Part shown: positions 26,501 through 33,730 of the stretch, piece after piece
Position numbering within the stretch: position 1 is the first letter of the stretch
How the letters are laid out: each line of letters starts with the position of its first letter
From: a virus
Reading direction: 5' to 3' (one strand)
Virus record (IMG/VR): IMGVR_UViG_3300009161_000125
Coordinates: 1-35,557 of that record
DNA length: 35,557 bases
Made by a program: the position numbers and the translations under genes
The notes under the pieces: model-generated
Told to the model about the DNA's origin: nothing
The model's database searches: none
Seen by the model: the letters and a program-made list of their open reading frames with translations, nothing else

Positions 26501-26854
26501 ATGAGCATTGAAACCGATGGTAAAAACGTGAATGTTTTTATAAGATACGAAGATAAAAAGTGGCCTCTAGAACTTTGCTCTGGTATGGAACGGTTTGTTT
26601 CTTCGTTGGCACTTCGTGTGGCACTAATAAACATCAGTAACCTACCACGCGCACCGTTCTTGATTGTGGATGAAGGCTTTGGTGCACTAGACGCGGACAA
26701 TATCGCAATGATACATTCGCTGTTTGACTACTTGAAGACTAATTTTGACTTCATAATAATCATTAGCCATTTGGATGCAATGCGAGACATGGTCAACAAG
26801 CATCTGGAGATTAAGAAAGAAAACGGGTTTAGTAAGGTCGATAATAGCAAGTAA
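23546..26854 (+). CDS. Fused Mre11-Rad50 (gp47-gp46) recombination nuclease
   Basis: 1102 residues in one frame. The N-terminal metallophosphoesterase has D23-x-H25, GD at 59-60, GNHD at 94-97, H171/H175 and GDIH at 204-207, so all metal-binding motifs of Mre11/SbcD/gp47 are present. From about residue 435 comes the Rad50/SbcC/gp46 part: Walker A in ANASGKSS (Gly463-Lys464-Ser465), long coiled coils around a zinc hook CKYC (776-779), the ABC signature CSGME (1011-1015), and Walker B FLIVDEGFG (Asp1042, Glu1043). The complex resects DNA ends for recombination-dependent replication. In T4 and most hosts these are two genes. A GGGGA ribosome site lies 8 bases before the ATG. No internal stop or frameshift is visible at the join. 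Confidence 0.93.
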   Translation: MTDTYTELEIGFDTVEKMVHIADVHIRLVKRHDEYRESFERVYEYVKTTPEKTIVLIAGDLLHSKIDLSPEAIQLASEFLKNLADVRPTILISGNHDCLLTNKTRLDSLSPIVQNLDHSKLFYLKDTGLYGCGNILFNNMSVFSDPIDFVDINKVTKKIKNQFDTKIALYHGGVHGALTDIGYIIENKIISPILFDGHDIVALGDIHKAQTFYIDKLQTLEEYNFFSKEPDFDQWEVIDDQLLPDKVHLRKKKSPIFRFPSSLIQQNHGEDLLNHGLSFWDIQTRTFSHVEIQNDYGYFTIEIDDGKLITDISTMPLKPKLRVKCKDSVATDIKRIVAEIRTSKNISDLVFMRVDGDDAKRQINSQIQTNLNKISDVEYQNKLLEDYLKNKYSEVMDDDTVNSVKAINKKINDLVVGGNASKGIRWKPVKFEFSNMFSYGEENEVDFTKLSDVYGLFAANASGKSSLMDALCFTAFDKSSRAFKAVHVMNSQKNTFAGKFTFEINGTEYVIERKGTRDKKNNVKVDVNFYKIVNSEQISLNSEARRSTNEIIRDYLGDYEDFVLTSLALQGNQGSFIEMGQTERKELLSQFIGLNIFDSLHKVSNDQSRDLSGVIKAFNKEDTSKKILDIQSILEVLELKIADLSSQKEKFEVDMDRVKKSIDDEKLKIVNVDNVPTNVDRLKTEKLDLESKLVSAKSNVENIVRDLKLLAESKVTIEKELLIYNPEKLDADYKSYSSKSSLLNKQEIALNRLKDSVANKLAKIKHLESHSYDPNCKYCCDNVFVKDAMSAREGLIEDKKQVLELKTSIETLASEVSTLKSSTESRDKYLGIANKKTTAETQYFKKDLEKANAMMLIEKATTRISELSTAIELYEKSKEVIEKNKIIRSAIEKFTTELYNLSQSKKAAESEYTSAYSKKVSFTDQVASLQKRIDEVEAAEEEYGAYQYYSDAVGKDGIPYRIISDAVPRIENEVNNILSQIVEFSMSIETDGKNVNVFIRYEDKKWPLELCSGMERFVSSLALRVALINISNLPRAPFLIVDEGFGALDADNIAMIHSLFDYLKTNFDFIIIISHLDAMRDMVNKHLEIKKENGFSKVDNSK

Positions 26855-26857
26855 CGA

Positions 26858-26866
26858 ATATTTATA
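26858..26866 (+). promoter_or_regulatory. Candidate late promoter, ATATTTATA
   Basis: An exact nonamer just 3 bases after the stop of the Mre11-Rad50 gene and 21 bases before the ATG at 26888. It marks the return from DNA-metabolism genes to virion genes. Confidence 0.55.
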
Positions 26867-26887
26867 CCATAAGCGTATATATAACTT

Positions 26888-28966
26888 ATGGCAGATATTC
26901 TAGACACAGACCCGCAATCTAACGATTTCTTTTTTATAACCAACTTTGATAGCATTTTTGGTTTAGGCAAGAACTCTTTTGTTGTAAATCCGACCGATAG
27001 AATACTACCAAACGCAACTTCCAGCGTTAGTGTGTATTCCGCCGATGGGACAAAGTTGTTTACTCAATTGGCTAGGGCAAAGGACGCCAAGTATGGCGAT
27101 TCTACGCCGAATGGGATGACGTACTACACCAAGGTAGAGGAAGATGCTTATTCCGGTATAGGATACATTGAAATCGTTTCTACAGCGGCGGATCTAGGAA
27201 ACTATGATGGCAAAATTGCATATTATAGAAATGTTCCATATAAGGTCACGGCCACGACAAAACTTCCGTTGATCTCGGCACCAACCTCCGGTGAATTGCC
27301 TACCGGAACTGTCACGTGGAAAAGAAAGATACTGATAGACACGACAATATCAACCACATCTGCGGTTAGATTTTTTGAATATCCAAAGTTTATAGCAACG
27401 CCGAAGATATACAGTGTTCCAGAATATCCATCTCAGCCATATGGCGTTGCATCTGGGAGCTTTTATTCGACCGCAGTTACACCGAAACACAATAGTAATG
27501 GTGATTATAATATAGAATCTTCCAACATTGTATATCAAATATACAGAAATTCTGGGACTGAGTTTACTTCGGTTATGTCGGGTGAAGAAATTCGACTGAA
27601 ATCCATAAGTGTGTCAAAATTTGTTTATTCCGATTTTGGCGGCTATGAACTCGTACATGTTGGGAGTTTGAACACGGACTTTATTGCAAAGATAAAAAAA
27701 ATCGTAAACAAGAATTCTTTACTTTTAGACATACCATTTGTAACGGTGTCTGAGATTATAGGATTGACCAACCAAGATTCCGAATATGCTAAGAATAATT
27801 TAACAAATATACACGGATATGTTGTGTCGGATGATCCCGCGAAACAAAATTCTTACCACAAGAAGAACTTTTATTGTTTGAGTTTGGATTCTGGCCAATA
27901 TGAAATAGTATATAAAAATATTTCGATCAGTCTTCCAAGAAAAAATCCACAGGTTTACAGGTCTGTTTTGGAATTAGACTTTACTAAGCTAAGAGCACTG
28001 TGTGGGAAAGTAAATTCTTATAAAATATACGGTAGAAGTTTAAGTTACCCGCAGTCCAAAGTTTTAATGTCCGAGGGAAAAATTGAATCTAACGAATTAG
28101 TACGCGGTTCTGGGTTTGATAACGGATTGACGGAGGTCGCCGGTAAATTTTATTCGTCTCAACATTTGGCAAAATACTGGGTGACAAGCGGAGGATCTTT
28201 GAATTTTTCACAGAGCAGCGACGTTTTAATTGACGGCGCAATTATTTCGCACTCATACAATTCTAGCAAGACGGACTATGTAATTTTCAAAGATAACACA
28301 ATTGAATCATCTCGATCCGCCACATACGTGTACCCAACGATTGTGAGTGAATCGTATTGGTACGCAACTAATGGGGCTTTCAACAACAAACTTGCATATC
28401 CATCCTCTTCATTTTCTACACCGTCGGTGTTAACTCCATATGCAAGTTCGCAGGAGAATTTAATAAATGGGTCGGCGCATAACAGCAATCCCATAAAATT
28501 AAATGGGAGTTCTCTATACCAGTTCTCTATGAATGTTAAGTCTACGGCGAATAATAGCGACTTATCCGCGATGTATGTATATTTCTTGAGTGGGGATGAG
28601 AGAACTCAGATAGGCTATATTGGAGAAGATTACAATTTTGGTGCCGACAGAAATTACACCAATCAATTCTTTGTATCAAGTACAAAATTTGGAACTATCA
28701 TACTTGTGCCGGTTTCCGGTGGATGGAACATTTCGGATATTTCTATAAAGCCATATGACTCACTCGCATATTCGGTTGACACTTTTTCCGTAAGTATTCC
28801 TATAAAAAATACATTGAAGAACGAGCTATTTGAGATAGAAGCGGAGTTATATGACGGCAACAACAAACTGGCATATGGAGTCGGTTCATACAACTTTATA
28901 TACAACAAGTCATATCTTCCGTTGAATCAACATGTTTTCGTTGATATCGACGGTATTACTCTCTAA
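26888..28966 (+). CDS. Large beta-rich virion protein, probable tail or fiber protein
   Basis: 692 residues, rich in Ser, Tyr, Asn, Thr and Val, with no membrane segment and no catalytic motif. The pattern of short strands throughout, including a section near 560-620 (MYVYFLSGDERTQIGYIG, then TIILVPVSGGWNISDISIKP) like a carbohydrate-binding jelly roll, suggests a fiber or baseplate decoration protein. The end (AELYDGNNKLAYGVGSYNF, then VFVDIDG) loosely resembles the C-terminal module of the proteins at 16697 and 17900, so it may be a distant third copy. It has its own candidate late promoter. It is separated from the tail block by four replication genes. Confidence 0.7.
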   Translation: MADILDTDPQSNDFFFITNFDSIFGLGKNSFVVNPTDRILPNATSSVSVYSADGTKLFTQLARAKDAKYGDSTPNGMTYYTKVEEDAYSGIGYIEIVSTAADLGNYDGKIAYYRNVPYKVTATTKLPLISAPTSGELPTGTVTWKRKILIDTTISTTSAVRFFEYPKFIATPKIYSVPEYPSQPYGVASGSFYSTAVTPKHNSNGDYNIESSNIVYQIYRNSGTEFTSVMSGEEIRLKSISVSKFVYSDFGGYELVHVGSLNTDFIAKIKKIVNKNSLLLDIPFVTVSEIIGLTNQDSEYAKNNLTNIHGYVVSDDPAKQNSYHKKNFYCLSLDSGQYEIVYKNISISLPRKNPQVYRSVLELDFTKLRALCGKVNSYKIYGRSLSYPQSKVLMSEGKIESNELVRGSGFDNGLTEVAGKFYSSQHLAKYWVTSGGSLNFSQSSDVLIDGAIISHSYNSSKTDYVIFKDNTIESSRSATYVYPTIVSESYWYATNGAFNNKLAYPSSSFSTPSVLTPYASSQENLINGSAHNSNPIKLNGSSLYQFSMNVKSTANNSDLSAMYVYFLSGDERTQIGYIGEDYNFGADRNYTNQFFVSSTKFGTIILVPVSGGWNISDISIKPYDSLAYSVDTFSVSIPIKNTLKNELFEIEAELYDGNNKLAYGVGSYNFIYNKSYLPLNQHVFVDIDGITL

Positions 28967-28997
28967 TTACAGATAAAATAAAGTAGTTTTGGTATAA

Positions 28998-29012
28998 AAC
29001 TCCACCGGAGTT
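28998..29012 (+). other. Short intergenic hairpin
   Basis: AACTCC and GGAGTT pair around an ACC loop in the 79-base gap after the 692-residue protein gene. There is no T-run, so it is at best a weak terminator or mRNA end structure. The gap lacks a TATTTAT motif; only AT-rich sequence precedes the ATG at 29046. Confidence 0.3.
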
Positions 29013-29045
29013 CATATATATAGGAAAGGTTATAACTAAAATATT

Positions 29046-29684
29046 ATGAAGCACGGTCAAAACATGTCAAATATAGAGATGGTTGGTAAAATGCTCAAGG
29101 GCGAACGACCATTCTTACAAGTCGGATATACTGGTGATAAAGACAAATATATCATCCGCCAAGTCGGAGAAACTTGGACGGATCATCTTGGAAAACAATG
29201 GATTCAAAAAGAGAATGGTGCACAAACTGTTACTAAAGTTATGGATATTGTCCGCACCGAGATGAACCAAAAATGCACATCGTGCAACTGTGAAATCCGA
29301 TGGGGGACTAAACAAGATCGTAAGATGTTTTTTAAAACAAATAAGTGCTTGGATTGTTTGGTCGAGGAGGAAACGAACCTCAGAATCAACGGCAAATTTA
29401 AATTGTATGAGACCAAAAAGTTAATTGAGAACGAAATATCTTATTTGAATGATATTCGGCAGAAACTAAAAGAAAGCAAAGATTACTTGGCAAGTGAAGA
29501 TTCCAAAACCCTTACATATGCCAATTCAAATGGTATGGTAGAAGAATGGTCTAATGAAGCTCGTGACGACCTGATTAAAAAAATAAACAAAGATTTTGTC
29601 ACATGCTTAAAGAAAATAAAATCGGCTCAAAAAGAACTGAAGAAAACAGATGCAGAAATTAACAAAGTTCTTGCCACAAAATAA
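29046..29684 (+). CDS. Zn-ribbon coiled-coil protein, candidate small terminase
   Basis: 212 residues. A basic N-terminal half carries a probable zinc ribbon: Cys77-x2-Cys80 (plus Cys82) and Cys101-x2-Cys104. From residue 110 on it is nearly all charged helix (LIENEISYLNDIRQKLKESK, then IKKINKDFVTCLKKIKSAQ), a likely coiled coil. It lies two genes upstream of the large terminase, the usual place of a small terminase subunit, and T4 gp16 is also coiled-coil and DNA-binding. A transcription regulator is the main alternative. I see no sequence match to gp16, so the role is only positional. Confidence 0.55.
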   Translation: MKHGQNMSNIEMVGKMLKGERPFLQVGYTGDKDKYIIRQVGETWTDHLGKQWIQKENGAQTVTKVMDIVRTEMNQKCTSCNCEIRWGTKQDRKMFFKTNKCLDCLVEEETNLRINGKFKLYETKKLIENEISYLNDIRQKLKESKDYLASEDSKTLTYANSNGMVEEWSNEARDDLIKKINKDFVTCLKKIKSAQKELKKTDAEINKVLATK

Positions 29685-30039
29685 TATAATACTGGCGATT
29701 GCAGAAAGAGTTAATCGCAAATATCCAAATGCGTTTGGGTATTGTGGGGTTATGGCTAAAGATTTGACCGAAGAATTGACAAAATACAAAATAAACGCAA
29801 CGCATGTAATGGGAGAATTTGCGTTGGATGAACCAAATGCCGAGAAGTATATGGAATGCGATGAGTTTTCTGGAGATGAATATAAAGTGAGTCACGACTG
29901 GGTTAGTGTAGAAGGAAAAATACTCGACATATCAGCTCGGCAGTTCCGCGAGGATGTACATGAAGATATACCGGATGTTTTGTTTATTGATCATACGTCT
30001 CCATTGTATTTGAGATACGACGAATTGGGAGAAGCATAA
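29650..30039 (+). CDS. Cysteine-peptidase/transglutaminase-like small protein
   Basis: 129 residues. The start overlaps the previous gene by 35 bases; the next in-frame Met would remove the conserved Cys, so this ATG is kept. The order Cys32 (NAFGYCGVMAKDLTEEL), His82 (SHDWVSVEGKILDIS) and Asp93 is that of papain-fold and transglutaminase-like enzymes, with the H-x-W-V then GK-I-x-D spacing typical of them. It could be a protease, an amidase or an inactive structural relative. It ends one base before the terminase start, so it is translated together with packaging. The fold call rests on motif spacing alone. Confidence 0.6.
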   Translation: MQKLTKFLPQNNIILAIAERVNRKYPNAFGYCGVMAKDLTEELTKYKINATHVMGEFALDEPNAEKYMECDEFSGDEYKVSHDWVSVEGKILDISARQFREDVHEDIPDVLFIDHTSPLYLRYDELGEA

Positions 30040-30040
30040 T

Positions 30041-31672
30041 ATGGCAACTACTCAAAATTTAAAAGATATAATCAAGTTAGAATACTCGAAGTGTCTTAAA
30101 GATCCAATATACTTCATGAAGAAGTATGTCAAGATTCAACATCCTACACGTGGAACTTTGCCTTTCTTGACATATCCGTTCCAAGATCTTGCACTTGAAG
30201 ATTTCGTTAAGCACAACCAAAATATTATTTTAAAATCTCGTCAAATGGGTATCACTACCCTCGTCGCTGGCTATTCGATGTGGCTGATGACGTTTCACAG
30301 CGACAAGCAAATATTGTGTTTGAGTATTACGCAAGAAACATCCAAAGCGATTGTAACCAAAGTTCGTTTTGCCAATGATAATCTTCCAAGCTGGTTGAAA
30401 GTTCCGGCTGTCGAAGACAATCGATTGTCTCTGAAGTTAAAGAATGGGTCGGAAATTAAAGCGGCATCTTCTGCCGGTACATCCGGTCGTTCTTCTGCGC
30501 TATCTCTACTAATCATAGACGAAGCCGCATTCATCGATGGTATTGAAGAAATCTGGTTGTCTGCACAGTACACATTGTCCACTGGTGGTAAGGCTATTAT
30601 TCTATCTACACCAAACGGTGTAGGTAATTTCTTTCATAAATTGTGGACCGAATCTGAACAAGGATTAAACGACATGAATCGTATTAGTCTTCCGTGGCAC
30701 ATGCATCCGGAGCGAGATCAGAAATGGCGCGATGAACAAACAAAGCTATCTGGAGAAAAGGGCGCGGCACAAGAATGCGATTGTGAATTCAGTACATCCG
30801 GTAATACGGTTATTGATATTCCAGTTCTCGACTGGTATGCAAAAACTCATGTGTTGGAACCAATAGAAAAACGTGGAATAGATAAAGGATATTGGATATA
30901 CAAATATCCAGAACCGGGCAGATCATACATGGTTTCTGCCGACGTTGCACGCGGAGATGCCCAAGATTTTTCAGCCGCGCAGATTCTTGATATTGAAACG
31001 ATGGAACAAGTTGCCGAGTACAAAGGTAAATTGCCAACCAAAGATTATGCAAGAGCACTGATGACGATGTCAACCGAATACAATTCCGCGTTGTTGGTCA
31101 TAGAAAATGCAAACGTTGGTTGGGCGGTGATACAAGAAGTGTTGGATTCAAACTATCCAAATCTTTTTTATAGTTCTTCTGATCTACAGTATGTTGATGT
31201 AGAAAATCAAATGACGAACAAAATCAACAGTTTGGAAAAAAAGATGACGCCTGGGTTTACCACGTCTAACAAGACTAGACCGCTTGTTATATCAAAACTT
31301 GAAAGTTATATAAGAAATAAAGAAGTTATTATACACAGCAAAAGACTAATCGAGGAACTAAACGTTTTTATATGGAAATCTTCGGGTACATCGTCCAAGG
31401 CAGAGGCTATGCAAGGTTATAATGACGACTTGGTTATAGCCATGGGAATAGCGCTGTGGATTAGAGACGTGGCATTGCGATTACGCAAAGACAGCGATAG
31501 TATAATGAAAACCATATTGGGTAAGGTGGGGTCGTCGTCAAGCGACGCCATCAAAAGTAATTTTAAGCCACTTATGACACAACAATCAAACAACGTATAT
31601 GGCATACCACAGGACTCGTGGAAAATGCAGATTCGGGGTGGTGATAAAATGGATCTTCGGTGGTTAATATAA
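30041..31672 (+). CDS. 17: Terminase large subunit, gp17-like
   Basis: 543 residues. The ATPase part has the Q/Walker A segment SRQMGITT (66-73), Walker B LLIIDEAA (Asp160, Glu161) and coupling motif STPNG (189-193). The C-terminal RNase H-type nuclease has SADVARGDAQDFS (Asp301), VIENANVGW (Glu355) and YNDDLVIA (Asp462/463). It pumps DNA into the prohead and cuts the concatemer. Notably the Walker A lysine position is Ile71; Lys65 or Arg67 may substitute. A GGGAGAAG ribosome site precedes the ATG. The portal gene follows after 90 bases, without the sheath and tube genes that lie between them in T4. Confidence 0.95.
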   Translation: MATTQNLKDIIKLEYSKCLKDPIYFMKKYVKIQHPTRGTLPFLTYPFQDLALEDFVKHNQNIILKSRQMGITTLVAGYSMWLMTFHSDKQILCLSITQETSKAIVTKVRFANDNLPSWLKVPAVEDNRLSLKLKNGSEIKAASSAGTSGRSSALSLLIIDEAAFIDGIEEIWLSAQYTLSTGGKAIILSTPNGVGNFFHKLWTESEQGLNDMNRISLPWHMHPERDQKWRDEQTKLSGEKGAAQECDCEFSTSGNTVIDIPVLDWYAKTHVLEPIEKRGIDKGYWIYKYPEPGRSYMVSADVARGDAQDFSAAQILDIETMEQVAEYKGKLPTKDYARALMTMSTEYNSALLVIENANVGWAVIQEVLDSNYPNLFYSSSDLQYVDVENQMTNKINSLEKKMTPGFTTSNKTRPLVISKLESYIRNKEVIIHSKRLIEELNVFIWKSSGTSSKAEAMQGYNDDLVIAMGIALWIRDVALRLRKDSDSIMKTILGKVGSSSSDAIKSNFKPLMTQQSNNVYGIPQDSWKMQIRGGDKMDLRWLI

Positions 31673-31720
31673 TAGTTTTAACGTTAATCTTTATTATCTA
31701 GATAAAAATAGTCCAATTAT

Positions 31721-31729
31721 ATATTTATA
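31721..31729 (+). promoter_or_regulatory. Candidate late promoter of the portal gene, ATATTTATA
   Basis: An exact nonamer 33 bases before the ATG at 31763, the longest spacing of the set. The palindrome TTATCTAGATAA lies just upstream at 31694-31705, and a partial copy, TTATCTAG, occurs upstream of the next such site at 33696-33703. Confidence 0.55.
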
Positions 31730-31762
31730 TAGTAACCGCTTCATATATATACAGACAAACTT

Positions 31763-33685
31763 ATGGCTGATTCAAAAGACTTATTTAATAGACTGAAGAA
31801 GATGTTTTCTACGGACGTTATCGTTCGTAATGTGGGCGGTAAAAAGATAAAGGTTGTAGATACGGATGAAATTCAATACGCAACAGACAGAAATAGTTTG
31901 CGTGATCGTTTCAATCGTTTAAGAAGTTCGACTTATAATCTACATAATCGAGACATGTCGATGGCATATCAAGCCGCTCGACTTGAGTTGTTCCGAGATT
32001 ACGACGTGATGGACATGGATCCAATTATTGCAAGTGCACTCGACATTTATGCAGATGAGTGTTTAGTCCCAAGCGAATTTGGTCATGTGTTGACCATTCG
32101 TTCTCAGAATGAGAACATCAAGAAGATTCTGGAAAATTTGTTCAATGATATTTTAAACATTGAATTCAATTTGTGGTCATGGACGCGCAACATGTGCAAG
32201 TATGGAGATTTCTTTTTAAGATTGGAAGTGTCACCGGAATATGGTGTATACCTAGTACATCCAATCAGCCCATATGAGCTTACTCGTGTAGAAGGTTCGG
32301 ATCCAAAGAATATCAATTATGTAAAATTCCAACATGACGGATTGGGCGGCGGAATGGAATATGAAAATTTCGAAATAGCACACTTTCGTTTGCTGAGTGA
32401 TAGTAACTTTTTGCCATATGGCAAGAGCATGATTGAACCAGCACGTCGTGTGTGGAAACAACTGAGTTTGATGGAAGACGCGATGTTAATTCACCGTATC
32501 ATGAGAGCGCCGGAAAAACGTATCTTTTCCATCGACGTTGGCAATCTAGCGCCGTCGGAGATCGACGGCGCAATGCAAAAGGTAATCTCTCAAGTAAAGA
32601 AAGTTCCTTACATCGACGAAAGAACTGGAGACTATAATCTACGATTTAATTTAAATAATATGGTGGAAGATTTTTATCTACCAGTTCGCGGCGGCGATAG
32701 CGGCACCAAGATTGATACATTACCAGGCATGGATTTTACCGGTATCGAAGACTTGGAGTATGTTCGCAACAAAATGATGGCCGCGCTCAAGATTCCAAAA
32801 GCTTTCTTGGGTTACGATGAAACCATTTCTGGAAAAGCGACCTTGGCGGCAGAAGATGTTCGTTTTAGTAGAACCATTGGTCGCATTCAACGCATTCTAG
32901 TTTCTGAATTAACAAAGATCGCCATTGTCCACTTATATGTACAAGGATACCAAGACGCATCACTAGTTGATTTTGAATTGGAATTAAGCAACCCGTCCAC
33001 AATATTTGAACAAGAGAAGATCGCGATATGGCAAGACAAGATGACCGTTGCATCGGATATGATGGACTCTGAGATGTTTAGTCGCAAGTGGATATATAAT
33101 AAGATATTTAATATGTCATCGGACGACATTGAAGGCATTGAAGACGATGTTATCAAGGACAAGAAGCAAGAATGGCGTCGTCAGCAAATTAAAGATGAGG
33201 GTAATGATCCGGCAACAAGCAATCAAAAGGTTGGCGGCGACGCTGCTCCAGAAGATTTGGGTGGAGGAATGTCGGACCTCGGCGGGGGTGGTGGCGACGA
33301 GATGGATGCTGGTGGTGGAGCTGATGCCGGTGCCGACGCTGGCGGCGGAGATGCCGGTGAACTGCCTCCATTAGAAGAAGAAACTCAAAAAGATCGTGAC
33401 CGTGGAAAGCGTGACCAAACGGGAAATAAAGAGAAATATACGTCCAGAAGTGAAAAAAACTGGGGAGAAGACCCGCTTGGAGCTAAAGAAAACAAAGAAA
33501 AGTCTAAATCCGACCGTTCTATTCGACATACATATAGAGGATCCTCGTTGTCTTTGGAAGAAGATTTGAAGAGTATAACAAGTACCTTAAAGAAAAGGTA
33601 TAACACCCAATCCAAAACCGTAATAACCGAAAAAAGATCGCTATTGGACGAGTCTAATATCATTTCGGAAGATAAACCTATATAA
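31763..33685 (+). CDS. 20: Portal protein, gp20-like, with long low-complexity C-terminus
   Basis: 640 residues; T4 gp20 has 524. The core matches the family: RDYDVMDMDPIIASALDIYA, LWSWTRNMCKYGDFFLRLEV, ARRVWKQLSLMEDAMLIHRI, RAPEKRIF, and ALKIPKAFLGYDE with GKATLAAEDVRFSRTIGRIQ. The portal is the dodecameric ring at the head vertex that docks terminase and later the neck. After about residue 495 the protein becomes Gly/Asp/Ala-rich (GGGGGDEMDAGGGADAGAD), then highly charged to the end, an extension of roughly 120 residues beyond the usual portal. This tail may contact the scaffold or the terminase. Core assignment is very secure. Confidence 0.95.
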   Translation: MADSKDLFNRLKKMFSTDVIVRNVGGKKIKVVDTDEIQYATDRNSLRDRFNRLRSSTYNLHNRDMSMAYQAARLELFRDYDVMDMDPIIASALDIYADECLVPSEFGHVLTIRSQNENIKKILENLFNDILNIEFNLWSWTRNMCKYGDFFLRLEVSPEYGVYLVHPISPYELTRVEGSDPKNINYVKFQHDGLGGGMEYENFEIAHFRLLSDSNFLPYGKSMIEPARRVWKQLSLMEDAMLIHRIMRAPEKRIFSIDVGNLAPSEIDGAMQKVISQVKKVPYIDERTGDYNLRFNLNNMVEDFYLPVRGGDSGTKIDTLPGMDFTGIEDLEYVRNKMMAALKIPKAFLGYDETISGKATLAAEDVRFSRTIGRIQRILVSELTKIAIVHLYVQGYQDASLVDFELELSNPSTIFEQEKIAIWQDKMTVASDMMDSEMFSRKWIYNKIFNMSSDDIEGIEDDVIKDKKQEWRRQQIKDEGNDPATSNQKVGGDAAPEDLGGGMSDLGGGGGDEMDAGGGADAGADAGGGDAGELPPLEEETQKDRDRGKRDQTGNKEKYTSRSEKNWGEDPLGAKENKEKSKSDRSIRHTYRGSSLSLEEDLKSITSTLKKRYNTQSKTVITEKRSLLDESNIISEDKPI

Positions 33686-33710
33686 TCTGTCGTTTTTATC
33701 TAGCTATAAT

Positions 33711-33719
33711 ATATTTATA
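33711..33719 (+). promoter_or_regulatory. Candidate late promoter, ATATTTATA
   Basis: An exact nonamer 11 bases before the ATG at 33731, in a 45-base gap after the portal gene. Confidence 0.55.
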
Positions 33720-33730
33720 ATTAAAATTGT

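Noticed and set aside
31694-31705. Palindrome TTATCTAGATAA upstream of portal
   Set aside because: Short and AT-rich; only a partial copy recurs upstream of 33731 at a different distance from the promoter motif, so no operator can be claimed.
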